64,000 bases of DNA from Flabesymbios commensalis (Eukaryota; Annelida; Polychaeta; Terebellida; Flabelligeridae), in contig OZ024903.1 of assembly GCA_964017125.1 (NCBI GenBank), forward strand, positions 109,250,863 through 109,314,862, read 5' to 3'. The notes below the pieces were generated by a model. That model saw only the letters and a list, made by a program, of their open reading frames with translations. It made no database searches and was not told the DNA's origin. Each line of letters begins with the position of its first letter. Positions within the stretch are counted from its first letter, which is position 1. The translations under genes were made by a program, and so were the position numbers. Of this stretch, positions 12,590 through 24,600 are shown piece by piece.

Positions 12590-13005
12590 TTTTACCATGT
12601 GTCAGTCACATACACACATGTACATATATAAACACGTGTATATATATATAAACATGTGTATTATTTAAACATCTGTATATGTAACATGTGTACATATGTA
12701 AACATGTGTACATATATAAACATCTGTATATGTAACATGTGTACATATATAAACATCTTTATATGTAACATTTGTACATATGTAAACATGTGTACATATA
12801 ACATCGTACATAAACATGTGTACATATATAAACATGTGTATATATAGCATGTTTACATAGATAGACGTGTATATATATATATATACCGTGTGTACATATA
12901 TAAACATGTGTACATATATAAACATGTGTATATATAGCATGTTTACATAGATAGACGTGTATATATATATACCGTGTGTACATATATAAACATGTGTACA
13001 AATAT
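12590..13005. repeat. AT-rich minisatellite, ACATGTGTACATATATAAAC type
   Basis: An 18-20 bp unit (variants of AACATGTGTACATATATA) repeats for about 400 bp. A longer block ending CCGTGTGTACATATATAAAC is duplicated at about 12890 and 12975. Long frames through it encode only Tyr/Ile/Cys/His repeats and are artefacts. Confidence 0.9.
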
Positions 13006-15448
13006 GATGCTAGAAATCGTTCTTATTATATTATATACATAAATTACAGTTTGTATGCCTATCAATTAAACATGAAAAATAAGAAACTGATGGGCAGACA
13101 TTCCAAAGGGAAATCAGATATATAAATTATGTTTGATATTGATCACCAAGCAGCCTCGAGTTTAGCTGACAATACATTAATTATTGAGATAGCTATACAT
13201 GTACCACACAAGTAAATACTTGAAGATAACACACAATTCTACAATTGAACAGCTGATACAAACAATAATTACCACATGTGGAGTAGGGTATGCTTAAATA
13301 TTATTGTTTCTCAGTTTCATGAATTATTTTGATCAGATCCCGTCATTGATTCTCTCATTCCCGTTAAACAAGACAATTCAGAAATAAACACCAAATTTGC
13401 AAGATCGACATAACGGTAGGTTTTCATTCAAATTGTTCATATGTAAAGTTTACAAAATGTACTGTTTCCATGGACCATTCATTTTAAATTATAATCATTC
13501 TAGACAGATAATATAAAAGGGAGAAAATTAGAATTGGGGGATGTACAGGATGCACTATGTGACAACTTAGACTCCCAGCCGACTTCTGGTCGACATCTAC
13601 AAACTATAACAGTGCATTATAAAGAAAACATACAGTTTCACCCATTTTCTTCTAATTGCTTACAAACAATTTTCTTACAAAAATTCACAATGCAAATTGA
13701 AAATATACTACTCCCACAATGCAAGGCGAGCGAGGAGTACCAATCATCAATAATGATATGCAAGCACATTTACTGACCATAATAACACATTGCACACTTC
13801 TATATAAAAACATCATTTAATCTATCACTCTCCAAGATTGTAAATATTGTGCAGGTAAAAAATATGTATCGTATTGAAAGCTCATATTTGCAACTTAATA
13901 TCACTGAAGATGCAAACTGATAAATATAATGATCTAGATCTACTGGCCCCACATATATCTGTCCCAGCTGGACTAGTCTGGTTTTCTACAGCCTCTGTTT
14001 TGTGAGTTTGGATTTACATAATTCTACTGTAGATTTCTGTAGATTTCTACTGTAGATTAAAATCATGCTTTTAATAATTATTGCACTAAACAGTCAAAGG
14101 ATTAAATCACATCAAAACGTACTTTTAACCACAAAAAAGTGGGCGTGAAAACTATGAAAGTGGGCGTGAAAACTATAACAGGTGCGTCAACCCATCTGAT
14201 TTCAATTATTGAAAGTGCATTTGGTTCAAATTAAGCTTCTTAAAAAATAATTTTTAAAGAACATCACTGCAAGATGATATTTTGTATTAATTTAAGCATT
14301 TATTTATTAATTCAGCACGGAAAGGTTTGTTTGATGCGGGACTAATGAAAATTAGTTACATTTCATTAAATATATATTAACAATTATGATTCAGTCACCT
14401 TGGTATTAAAGGGTTATATGTGGCATTTTGTGAAGAGGCAGAGGAGACCCTCTCTTACTAAGGCGACTCAATTTATTACATGTGTACATTTTTTATAGCA
14501 ATAAATTAATAGCGAAACTTTGCGAACAGCGACAACACCTTGAATAAATAATACAAAATAGTAAGATCCCACCAGGCCAACATCTATGACGCCGGCCCAA
14601 CATTAAACCATCATTGATTCAATGTCGCGTATTTTCAGAGATGGGTCAAAAACTATAGGTACAATGTGTGCTTCAATAAATCATGCATATATCAAATGAA
14701 TTATAATCTGTGCTGTTCAAGACAGAAGCTGCAACTGATGTGGACATATGAAACAGCAGTCAATAAATTAGTAATAAAATTAACATCTAATTTTCAACTA
14801 CGAATCAGGAATGTCTGTTTAATATACAGGAATACTCTTGTCAATCACATGTAGAATGGGACCCACAAATTATAGCTGTAATCTCACATTGATAATTTAT
14901 ATTGCAATACGTATATATCCCTCCTTCACCATTTTCAAGAGTAAAACTTATTCCACACAGATCGTTCCGCTATTGATACAGATCCAGTGAATTACGTGAG
15001 TCTGGGATACGTGGACACTTCATGGTATGTACATCATGGTAACCTACATCATGGTATGTCAAAGTCTTGATATCAAAGGTTTCATTGGTGAACAAACCAC
15101 CAGCACATTCCAGTACACTCACACTCACTCTGCAAATTTCCAGTTTCAAGGATTGAAAAAAAAAATTGAAAATGCTTAAATACAGATAAATAATATATTT
15201 TCTGGCGATCAATCTGGCAATATATGTTGTAATTAAGCGATTTTAAGCAAAACATGTGCTGCGTATATGTCATGATTTGGAAAATAAGACTCCATCAAGA
15301 ATGAGAAAAAAACCTCTACATTTTTATAGCTTCAAGCTGAGAAAAAAGTAGTTCTTTTTCAAAAAGTGAGAAACCTCGTATCACAGAATATTCTCATCCC
15401 TGATTTGAAGTAATCAACTCAAATGGAAGAAAATTACCACAGAATAAA
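13006..15448. other. Intergenic DNA with small tandem duplication
   Basis: No gene seen. A 20-bp unit AAAGTGGGCGTGAAAACTAT is present twice near 14136-14177. A degenerate piece of the GGCCCAACATT family lies at 14573-14625. Confidence 0.45.
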
Positions 15449-15551
15449 GGTGTGCTTGTCATAACCGGTACACCCATTGATTCTGCTTTGTGTAGCATGC
15501 TGTGCTTGTCATAACCGGTACACCCATTGATTCTGCTTTGTGTAGCATGTA
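15449..15551. repeat. Two-copy tandem duplication, unit 51 bp
   Basis: CTTGTCATAACCGGTACACC plus the following 30 bases (through TTTGTGTAGCATG) occurs twice, abutting, without visible mismatch. It lies about 390 bp beyond the UNC119 stop codon, in the likely 3' flank. Confidence 0.85.
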
Positions 15552-15937
15552 CTCATCACAGATTTGAAGGGAAAAAGAACCTCTCAACAGCGGTATTAGC
15601 TGATTATACTCTAAGCATTCATAACATTTTTTCGTGCAGTGTTCTCTCTCCTCGATTCTCAGTAGGGACTGGTTATGAAACAGATATAATAATGCACAGC
15701 CAAATTGATTCGATGCCTATTTTTACTTTACTTTTGAAGGTGTCATGGCGTTGACATTGCCATGTATGAAGATAATGTTGAGATGGATATGCCTGCACTT
15801 GATATTGAAGACACTAATACAAACTGAAGTGATTGGTTTAGTTTGTGCTGGTATTTGTTCCACCAATGATTTGTGATCTAATGAAGTGGCCCCTCTTTAA
15901 TAACACGGTGAAGTAGGGCGGAATGAGTGTGCAGACA

Positions 15938-18900
15938 TTATGAGGTTTGCATGCCGCCGTTATAAGCGTAATCTGCTTTGTTGTGCATTATCAGTTTATC
16001 ATCCACAAAGTAGAAGCTGTCTGACCGCGTGTCGTAAGGGCATTCTATCATAGCTCGACCTGGAAATAAAAAAAGATCATTGTCATAATTGTTATGATTG
16101 TTTTTAATTGATTGTACATAATAATATTATGGGACATGTTCACTCATGTGTCATTTCAGCTCCCCGGAGGTCGCACAGCCCCTTACAACTGATACAGTGT
16201 TAGGGTAGGATGGTATCCTTTTCATGGCCAACCCATTTATACATGATTGAATTAAAACACAATTGGTAGGTGTCATGTCCAAGGAAACAAAATGGAAATA
16301 CCTATGGCCCAGCATTGAAAGGAGAGAAAACATGAAACTATTCCCAGAAAGCACCAAGCGTCTTTCAGAGAGAGCTAATATGGGGTAAAAACAAAAATAT
16401 TGGTCTAAGCCTTTAATAATGGACAAGTTAACAAAGACCAGTCAATTTAGAAACCCGGCCTTTCAAACCTTCATGATGCATCAAAGCATCTACCCGGTGT
16501 GACTGGGCCGCCTAATTCATTTACTGCCCGAGGCCCAGTCACACTGACCGCCATTTTGTTTCCACAGCCAGCTGTGTAAAAACGACACTCGCGCTGCCTA
16601 CCAAAAAACTCGGATGTCATGAAATTGAGACGAATATTTTAAAGGCCTACGAAAACTAGGCTATTTTCAGCAGACGTAAACTTGTGATCGTATTAGAACT
16701 ATAACATTTAAAAATGGAGGTCACTGTGTCAGAGCCTTGCGATGTCATCAGTGTACAAAGCATCATTTTGCGTCTCTGAAAAACTTAATTCCTACAACTG
16801 GGATTTTAGAATGAAAGTTTTCATGTACCGGTAACTGTTTTAATATCAGGGGCAATATTTTTTTTACTTTGCCATCCAATTCAAATCATCTTCATCCACT
16901 GCAAGTCTGGAATTGCGATAGTGTAGTGAATTACATTGACAATGGTAAATTCAGACTTGAGAGGGTCACATATTGTTATAGACAATGAAACTGCCCATTT
17001 AAATGAGAAAGACCTACCGTAAGCTTTTGTTTTAAATTAAAAGACTTGCAACCTTTTATAAGGGTAATTTTCATTGTGAGTGAAAGAGAATTGGTAATAC
17101 ATATATAACATATATAAAATGAGGAGATTTCTAAGTACATGGAAGGTTAGTAGAGAGGGTTGATTAAAAGATTAGAAGATTTGTAGATAAGGTTGAAAGA
17201 CTCGCCTTCTTCTGGTGTGAGTTGTGGGAATTCATATATATGCTCCACAGTGTTCTTACTGTCCGGTATGCAGAAACCAAACTCGAAATCAAAACATTCT
17301 AGCATCTTTTCCCTGAAGTAATGGCGTTCAATCATACGGAATTTGTTGACAGGTTTATCTCCAACAGTGAATTCAACCCTGTGGAAAAAATAATAATAAA
17401 ATTCTGATTAAATGAGTAATGTACTAGATCATCAAAAAATAATTTCACCTTGTCCTAAAAATTTAAATAAAAAGGCATTTTCAAATATAAATATAAAAGG
17501 CATCTGCGGTGCTAGAATGACACAAAATGTCGAAAATAATAAATATATATAAATTTCCACACAATTTGCCAACCATACTGCATATAATTAAGACACTAGG
17601 ATTGTTTCATCATGTTAGTTTATGAACATGTGACAATATTTGTTTTGAATTGTGCTCTATATCAGCAATTATTGACGTTACATACTCTGATAATGTGTTC
17701 AGATATCAGATAACTTATATTTCAAAATAATAAATTGAAGAACTCTATTGAATACCTTTCATAGATGTCTACAAACAGAAAATCTTTATATGATTTTCTA
17801 GTGGTAGACATCAATTAAATGAGATCAATGGAGTTTTTCTCTTCCAATGCCTAAATGGCATCCTTGGTTCATTTTTTCTTCAATATTTTGTAACATTGAA
17901 AATACGATTTCTATACATACGTGGCTCCCACTGTCTTCAACTTTAGAAAATGTGGAGTGAATTGATAACGGACAAATCTTCCCGCATTAGGATCGGTGTC
18001 TTCCACTTCTATGTCTTCTTGTTCATCTTGATCTTTAATAAGAAAAAGAAAAAGGAAATTTTCAATATCATATAATTTTGGTTCCACTAATTAATTTAAA
18101 ATCATAACTTCATGAAGACACCACACCCGCTGTGAAATTTTAAATATTGGCCTCAACATGAATGCTGGGACCCGACATATATGGGTCCAAGCTAACAAAA
18201 AATAAAATGCCACTAAAATTTATAAACTACTGATAGTTGATAGTGGTGGATGCCCAGTTAATCAAACAATGAGCCCACATTAACCATTTAAGCCCCCACG
18301 ATGCATTAAAGCATCATTTTACATCCCTGAGAACAGACTTAATTTTCCTATAACTAAGGGTTTTAGAACAAAAATTTCCATGAAACCGCTTTACCAATAC
18401 ATGGCAATTTTCTGTAATTTTTAAACCACATCCATTCATCTTCATTCACTACAAGTCGAGAATTGCGACAGTAATTCGCGGCTTGTAGTGGATGAAGATG
18501 ACTATGGTAAATTCAGGCTCAAAAGGGTTAACCCTTTCAATAGTAGCAACAGATATATTCTTTTAAATATATTCTCTTGATATCCGCTCAGCTCTGACTC
18601 AGAGCTACAATGTAGCCAGAACTGAATCGGGCTGCCAATATAATAATAGATGGCTCAGATACCATTTTGTATTCGACATATTCAAGCAGGTTGGTTTTGT
18701 AATTAAAAAAAAAAAAAAAATCACATGGAATCAGAAACAATTTTATTGATGTATGATTTTTTTAGCGAATACATGTATATGCATCTACGGTACGTTAGGG
18801 GTTGATTGGCGGAACCAGATCCTACTATTACGAGAGATAGAATTACTAATGAGCGTGTTTGTTGTCATTTGACTCCGGGATACATACACAGTAATCTACT

Positions 18901-21900
18901 CTATTAGTTACTGGTTGTAACTATAATACATGTCAGCCTAAGTGCACCGTATAACCCTCTAATTCCTACAGTAACTGTTAGTTTGATGTTTGATGTTTGA
19001 TGTGCTGAATGCTATGGCATTCAGCACTTAAAAACGGGCTTCAGTGGTGAAAGGGTTAAAGGGTTAAAGCGCTGAATTAATTTGTAAAAAAAACCATAGC
19101 AACCAAAGGGTTTTTTTCACGATTTTTTCTGATTCAGTTGAATACCTATGTTAGCGGTCTACGGCCATTAGAAATACTTTTACTCCTCCAGTGCGGGGAT
19201 CGACTTTAGTTGTCAGAATCTGACGTCTACAGACGTCAGAATTCTGACGACTATTTAGAGTCAATCCCCGCACTGTAAGGGTTAAGCTTTGGTCCACTAA
19301 TCATTATATCACTCAGCTGGGCAGCATTGAAGAAATCTTAGTATCTGGAATTAAATATCCTGGGTACATCGACTGAAAACATTCTATATCATGTCAAATA
19401 AAAACTTTGCCACGATCTCACAATATCATAATTTATTTGTACTGGTATGTCAAGTTTCTGTAATAGGGAGATTTTGCGATGAAATTTGCTATGGGCAGTA
19501 GAAACAGTTTAAGCCCTACATTTGATGAATAAAGAAACAGCAGTGCTTCAATCTCAAAAAATATATTTTTTTGAAGGAGCATCCTTTCATAATCATAGTT
19601 AAGCCTATAAGTAGCCTATGGCAAAATCTAAAAATAAAATAGTCGCCAAAATAGATGTAAAAAAAAAATTCCTAGACAATCTCTCATAATCCAAAACGAT
19701 CAACAAAATTGATTAAAATCCATTTAAAATGGCTGCCAAAAAATGCATAAAACTGTTCAAATTTATTGCTTAGTACTTGCAGTCACAGTCACCTTCTATT
19801 GAAATTGCAAAGCAGGATAGGTACAAATAGAAATCAAAATGCGATAATGATACTAGTAAAATTATAACAGGTTGCAAAACAAAGCTCACAACATTGAATA
19901 AATTTTATTCTGGATAAATATTCCATCTATTGATGTAGCGTATAAGTGTGATGAGGGAGCCACCTGGTGGAGATCCACCATCGGTTTTACTACTGTACAG
20001 TCACTTACCTGGTGGAGTTTCAGGCTTGGCCACCTCAAATAAAACCATTCCCGTGTCCATATCTCTCAGCTTAAATCTGATAAAGTCAATATTGAACACG
20101 TTGGCTTCTGGTGGGCACAGATAATCTGAAGTAAACATGAATAAAAATATAAATTAAAATATATTTATCTTTGTTATAGACTTTAAGTAAGAGCCTTACA
20201 CTTAGAGGCATTTAAATACGGTATATATATTGTGTATTGTTTGTAGTTGTTTACTCATGTTACTTTTAAGTTTGATTAGCGATTCACAATTTGCATTCAA
20301 CATCACACACCATATCTTTTTGCTATCTAGACTCTAACATTAGTCTATTTAAAAAATATTTGCAGGCTTAAATTATATTTTGGGGGGGGGGGGGCACTAT
20401 ACCCGCCGTCAGATTAACTTGTATCGCATGTTTTTCAGCCATTACTCAGTCAATTCTCAACCGATTTTGATGAAATTTTGCAAGGACTGTTTTCTAGTCA
20501 CGCGGAGACTATCGTGAATTTTTCCTGAAAAAATATTATATAGTTCAAAAGTTATACCATTTGACATGTAGGCCTAGTATTTTTTTAATTACGACGTCCC
20601 TCTATAAACCCAATAAACTGGTTAAATTTAAGTTTGTTTTTAGCCCTGAATTGCATTACATGCCAGATGGTCTAACTTTTTAGCTATGAAAAATTTTTCA
20701 ATGAAAATTTCACGGGAGTCGCCGCATGACTCGAAAATAGTTCTTGCGAAATTTCATCAAAATCGGTTGAGAATTGACAGAGAAATCGGCGGAAAACATG
20801 CGATACAAGTTAATCTGACGGCGGGTATAATTAGCTTTAAAATTTAACTTTTAATTATCTTCAATACTAGACTAGAGGCCTATCATTGAATTACGTTAGT
20901 CTGCCACTGGCACTGCCTAAAAATAGTTATTATAGGCTAGGACAGAATTATCTGGAGCGCATGCTTTTCGTCGATTTCTCCATCAATTCTGGACCGATTT
21001 CCTTGAAATTTTGCACAGGACATTTTCAAGTCATGTCCTAACATCGATAAAAATTTCGCGAAATTATATTTAATATTTCAAAAGTTGGACCATTTGACAT
21101 GTAATAAAATTCCAGAATTAGTGTAATGGGTTTATAGAGGGACGTCATATTTTTAATTTACTACATGTCAAATGGTCTAACTTTTGCAATTCTGCTTTGA
21201 ACTTTACGAAATTTTTACCGATGTTAGGACATGACTATACCCGCCGTCAGATTAACTTGTATCGCATGTTTTTCTCCAATTTCTCAGTCAATTCTCCACC
21301 GATTTTCATGAAATTATGCAAGGACTTTTTTCGAGTTACTTGGCGACAACCGTGAAAGTTTCATCGGAAAATATTGAATAGCTAAAAAGTTAGACCATCT
21401 GGCATGTAATGCAAAAAACTAACTTTAATTCAACCAGTTTAATGGGTTTCTAGAGGGACGTCGTAATTACAAATTTACTACATGTTAAATTGTCTAACTT
21501 TTGAACTATATACAATTTTTTTATGAAAATTTTACGGTAGTCGCCGTGTTACTCAAAAATTGATCTTGCAAAATTTCATCGAAATCGGTTGAGAATTGAC
21601 TGAGAAATCGGCGAAAAACATGTGATACAAGTTAATCTGACGGCGGGTATAGAAACTGTCCTGTGCAAAATTTCAAGAAAATCGGTTCATAATTGACAGA
21701 GAAATCGACGAAAAGCATGCGCACCAGATAATTGTGTCATAGACTATACTCGCCGTCAAATTAACCAGGATCGCATGATTTTCGGCGATTTCTCCATCAA
21801 TTCTAAACCGATCTTCTTTAAATTTTGCAAAGGCCATTTTCTATCTAAATCCTAACAGCCCTGAAAATTTCGCAAAATTATATAGCATATTTCAAAAGTC

Positions 21901-22450
21901 AGACCATTTGACATGTAATGAATTGAAATTATGACGTTCCTCTTTAACCCCAATAAGCTAATTTTATTACATGGCAAATGGTCTAATTTTTGAAATATTG
22001 CATATAATTTTGTGAAATTTTTACCCCTGTTAGGATTTTAAAATAGGCCTAATAGAAAATGGCCTCTGCAAAATTTCAAGGAAATCGGTTCAAAATTGAC
22101 GAAGCAATCGCCGAAAATCATGCGATCCTGGTTGACCATTTTTAATTTGATGGCGAGTATATAGATCTAGACCTAGTAGATCTAGTATAGTAGAGGGGAC
22201 TCTATTGGAATTGGGTGATTTCCTAAAAATAATTATTGGATTCAGGTTTCTCACTTTCTGTTATTTTGTTGAGGGCTAAAACATCATCTGGCGAAACATT
22301 TTCTTTCTGAAGGATTTCCTCCTCCGTTATGGTATTTTCCACTGTTTTTTTGTCTGTTCCACTTCTTGCTTGACGAGCTTGTCGAGCCAGAAAACCACCT
22401 CCTTTTTTCTTTCCTGTACTGTTTGCATTCTTTGCATGATTCGCACTCAT
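15938..22450 (-). CDS. UNC119: UNC119 lipid-binding trafficking protein, complete, five exons
   Basis: Known role: UNC119 is a PDE6-delta-like beta-sandwich chaperone that binds N-myristoylated cargo and delivers it to cilia or membranes under ARL2/ARL3 control. Coding exons in transcript order are 22255-22450, 20009-20125, 17921-18032, 17206-17378 and 15938-16059. They sum to 720 nt (239 aa plus stop); human UNC119 is 240 aa. Key matches are [83 protein letters not shown] and [19 protein letters not shown]. The N-terminal 55 residues are Lys/Gly/Thr-rich and not conserved. The first ATG (22448-22450) is preferred because the upstream in-frame codons are not ATG. Donor 4 is GC rather than GT. 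The next residues then line up with the human protein without a gap. A possible ATTAAA lies about 37 nt past the stop. Confidence 0.95.
16465..16970. mobile_element. Degenerate element of the CTTCATCCACTACAAG family in UNC119 intron 4
   Basis: Contains CAAACCTTCATGATGCATCA, TACGAAAACTAG and AATTCAAATCATCTTCATCC. Parts match the arms of the 3122-3369 and 18283-18532 copies, interrupted by unrelated sequence (about 16500-16730). It looks like an old copy split by a later insertion. Confidence 0.5.
17204..17206 (-). other. UNC119: Non-canonical GC splice donor of UNC119 intron 4
   Basis: Read on the minus strand the junction is GAAGAAG|GCGAGT. Exon 4 ends at 17206 with one base of a split codon, and exon 5 begins at 16059 after TTTATTTCCAG. 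The joined peptide [19 protein letters not shown] has the same spacing as PPLSEELISEMIRHPYETQ of human UNC119. No GT near this point keeps frame and length. Reading through instead gives a 19-residue unrelated tail and a stop at about 17156. Confidence 0.8.
18283..18532. mobile_element. Second full copy of the CTTCATCCACTACAAG element, inverted relative to 3122-3369
   Basis: Starts AACCATTTAAGCCCCCACGA and ends GGCTCAAAAGGGTTAA. It contains GATGCATTAAAGCATC, CTTCATTCACTACAAGTCG and the inverted CGGCTTGTAGTGGATGAAG. The order of blocks is the reverse of the PHF12-intron copy. It lies in UNC119 intron 2. Confidence 0.7.
18990..19290. repeat. Compound of half hairpin element and CCCGCACTG palindrome
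   Basis: Three short TTTGATG repeats lead into TGCTGAATGCTATGGCATTC (the half copy of the 9841-9929 hairpin). This is followed by the AT-rich arm and the palindrome GTGCGGGGATCGACTTTAG ... GTCAATCCCCGCACTGTAAG at about 19192-19282. The same order of two families is seen at 9841-10147, so the pair may have moved as one unit. Confidence 0.6.
20398..20829. mobile_element. Palindromic MITE copy 1, TACCCGCCGTCAGATTAA ends, TA duplication
   Basis: Body 20400-20827. The left end TACCCGCCGTCAGATTAACT is matched by the right end AGTTAATCTGACGGCGGGTA. The arms pair along most of the 428 bp (for example ATCGCATG / CATGCGAT and CAATTCTCAACCGATTTTGA / TCAAAATCGGTTGAGAATTG). TA flanks both sides. It lies in UNC119 intron 1. 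Confidence 0.85.
20939..21741. mobile_element. Related palindromic MITE (outer), split by a younger copy
   Basis: The left arm begins GAATTATCTGGAGCGCATGC and the right arm ends GCATGCGCACCAGATAATTG. The inner arms (ATTTTGCACAGGACATTTTC and CTGTCCTGTGCAAAATTTC) pair. Between 21238 and 21649 a complete second element sits in the right arm, so the original element was about 390 bp. The end sequence differs from the TACCCGCC family but the body is clearly related. Confidence 0.75.
21236..21651. mobile_element. Palindromic MITE copy 2, nested, TA duplication
   Basis: Body 21238-21649 with ends TACCCGCCGTCAGATTAACT and AGTTAATCTGACGGCGGGTA and TA on both sides (21236-21237 and 21650-21651). It interrupts the right arm of the 20939-21741 element, giving a clear relative age: outer first, this one later. 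Confidence 0.85.
21745..22161. mobile_element. Palindromic MITE copy 3, TACTCGCC variant
   Basis: Body about 21747-22159. The left end TACTCGCCGTCAAATTAACC pairs with the right end near GATGGCGAGTA, with GGATCGCATGATTTTCGGCG against CGCCGAAAATCATGCGATCC inside. It is more diverged than copies 1 and 2 and lies about 95 bp from UNC119 exon 1. Confidence 0.75.
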
Positions 22451-22829
22451 TTTGGACAACTGTTATTGTTAACGACACGACAACGTTACGCCAAAAAAAT
22501 TATTGAAAATACCAGTGAAAATAGTCGCAACCAGTGAGCATACAGGCCGTGCAAAAATCTCTTTAACTCAATATGTCTCTTTTGTAAATTACACCAGGTT
22601 TTTAATTAAATCAGCATTCTAACAGTTGTGTTATTCTCTGTTTTATTCGCTGTGTACACAAAGCGCTGAGCTTGTGTTTGCAATATGGCGAGGTTGCGAT
22701 GCACCACGGGAAAAGCAGCAATGTCAAGGCCGCAGCTGTCAGCAAGACGCACCTGTAACAGTGATCAACAGGCGGGGCTGACACTGACAGGTGCTAACAA
22801 CCAAATTGGGACTAGTCTATATAGGCCTA
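22451..22829. other. UNC119 5' flank / putative promoter region
   Basis: Contains the UNC119 5' UTR on the minus strand and the flank upstream of it. CpG dinucleotides are denser here than in nearby introns (22475-22560 and 22680-22760). I see no convincing TATA box. Confidence 0.35.
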
Positions 22830-23185
22830 CCCAGCAAATATGAGACGTTGGTACAATGTTAAGTTATTGTTGGCAGGCGCGGATCCAGAGGGAGGCGCAC
22901 GCCCACCCCTTTTTGCCCTAAATTCTTTTAAAAGTCCCCTAAATTGGCCAAAAAAGTCTTGGGAGCGAGCCCCCGAAGCCACTGCGCCCCTCCTTTTTCA
23001 ATTCCTGGATCCGCCCCTGGTTGGGCTAACATTAACCCAGCATTGGGCCCAATGTTTTTTCCTAATGTTGGGCCAGCGTGACCCGTCGAAGACGAGGATC
23101 CAGAAAAAATACTCAATGTCGTCTTAATGTTGGGCCAACGTCTACTACGCTGTCCCAACATTAAAGCAACACTGGCTCAGCGTCT
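22830..23185. mobile_element. CCCAGCAAATATGAGACGTT family element carrying an inserted GGATCC element
   Basis: Begins CCAGCAAATATGAGACGTTG and continues after the insertion (22874-23019) with GGGCTAACATTAACCCAGCA and AATGTTGGGCCAACGTCTAC. Alternating GTTGGGCC / GGCCCAAC motifs define the family. The far end is ragged. Confidence 0.6.
22869..23024. mobile_element. Small DNA element, CAGGSGCGGATCCA inverted ends, 5-bp duplication GTTGG
   Basis: Body 22874-23019 (146 bp) begins CAGGCGCGGATCCAGAGGGA and ends TTCCTGGATCCGCCCCTG, so the ends are inverted repeats of about 14 bp. GTTGG flanks both sides (22869-22873 and 23020-23024). The same ends and a 5-bp duplication recur at 28360-30513. No frame. 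Confidence 0.8.
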
Positions 23186-24600
23186 TGTGTTGAAATTGTC
23201 GTGGTTGAGAACAATAAAGCGTGTTTGAAAGTGAATTACACAAACATTGGTACAGCATTTGTAACGTTACAACGTCGGACCAACGCCGTTAAATACAAAT
23301 GTTTTGTTTTTGTTGACCAAGCATGTCGATGATATAGGCCTACATGTAGGCCCTATTAGATAATTAGTGAAGAGCACGGTATTATTGGAAAGAAGCCTCT
23401 GAGGGCGGAGCCCGAAGAGGATTCTTTCTAATAATACCGTGTTCTGAACTGATTATCGGACATAGTCGTTACCAGAACCTCCCCCTGTGTCTACCCCACC
23501 CCACCTTTAACTCCAAAAAATTTCCATGAATCTAAGTTTTGTTTACTGTTTAAATTTGGACACGCCCATTTATAGAAGAGGGGTTGTGTGCGCATAGAAA
23601 CTGATGACAAAAGTAAACTTGGTGTCATTTAGAAAAATGAACAGTTGCTGGTGAGACGTGCTTCATCACAATAACTTGATTCTTGCTTTTTCCCAGCCCT
23701 TAATAAATATTTGGTATGTAGGCCTACAATATAAACTTTTTTTTGTAAGTTATTAATGTATATGAATTTGAAATTGAAATTTCTCAATATAATATTTAAG
23801 TTATATTTACTTATTTATCATGTTTATATTCATACTTAGGCCTATATATTTTTGACATTTACCAAAAAATCATAAACAAATCAAGAGAATAAAAAATGAC
23901 TTCTGGTATTGCTCAGCATAAAAAGTATTATATATCCCAACAAACAGGATACATTCAAATTATGTCGGTTTAATGTTGGGCCAGCATCGCAGATATCGGA
24001 CCATCAATACACCACCTAAAAGGTGTCTACAACTGGCTGTGCCCTAGGGGGGTACGGCTCCCCTTATTTTTTGAAATATAAAACTTCAAAAGGGCGAATT
24101 ATAATAATACATATGCCTTATATTATGGTCGCGGTTTTGTTTTGGGTACGTGAACAGAATGGATGGAAGGGGTACAGCCGGGGACCCCTCTTTCGATCCG
24201 TCACACAATGCGGGTCCTCTGTTCAAGTGCCTGAGATGCTCTCAAACATAAGGGTAGGCCTACCAAGCATTATTAGCCGAAAAACACGCAACATTGGCTC
24301 GCAGCTGGGTAAAAATCGGCCAACGTCGAAAACGTTGGAAGTATATTACACAAAACGTTGGAAGTAGGCTATATTACACTGATGCTGGACCAATGCAGCC
24401 TACTTGTCGCTTCCAGAGATTGCTTAGCAGACGGTCAGATAGAGCTCAGTAGACAGTCAGAACAATGGTCTGGGCGTCTAATAATACCTAGGTCAAATCT
24501 AATAATGCTGTGTGAACTGAATCAAGACGGCCCTATGCCAGAGAATGCCCAGTAAACACAATAGAAAAACAGCCCTGCATCATCTTCATCCACTACAAGT
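23186..24600. other. Intergenic DNA with fragments of the GGCCCAAC family
   Basis: No gene recognised. Family fragments lie near 23260-23300, 23940-24020 (CCCAACAAACAGGATACATT, GTTGGGCCAGCATC) and 24285-24400. The longest frame (24023-24367) has no recognisable domain. Confidence 0.45.

Noticed and set aside
12656-13001. Overlapping frames encoding Tyr/Ile/Cys/His-rich repeats on both strands
   Set aside because: They are translations of an 18-20 bp AT-rich minisatellite, with no start context, domain or splice evidence.
22451-22459. UNC119 start three codons upstream of the chosen ATG
   Set aside because: The codon at 22457-22459 is TTG on the minus strand. The first ATG is 22448-22450.
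24023-24367. 114-codon frame
   Set aside because: Overlaps fragments of the GGCCCAAC repeat family and shows no recognisable domain or splice pattern.
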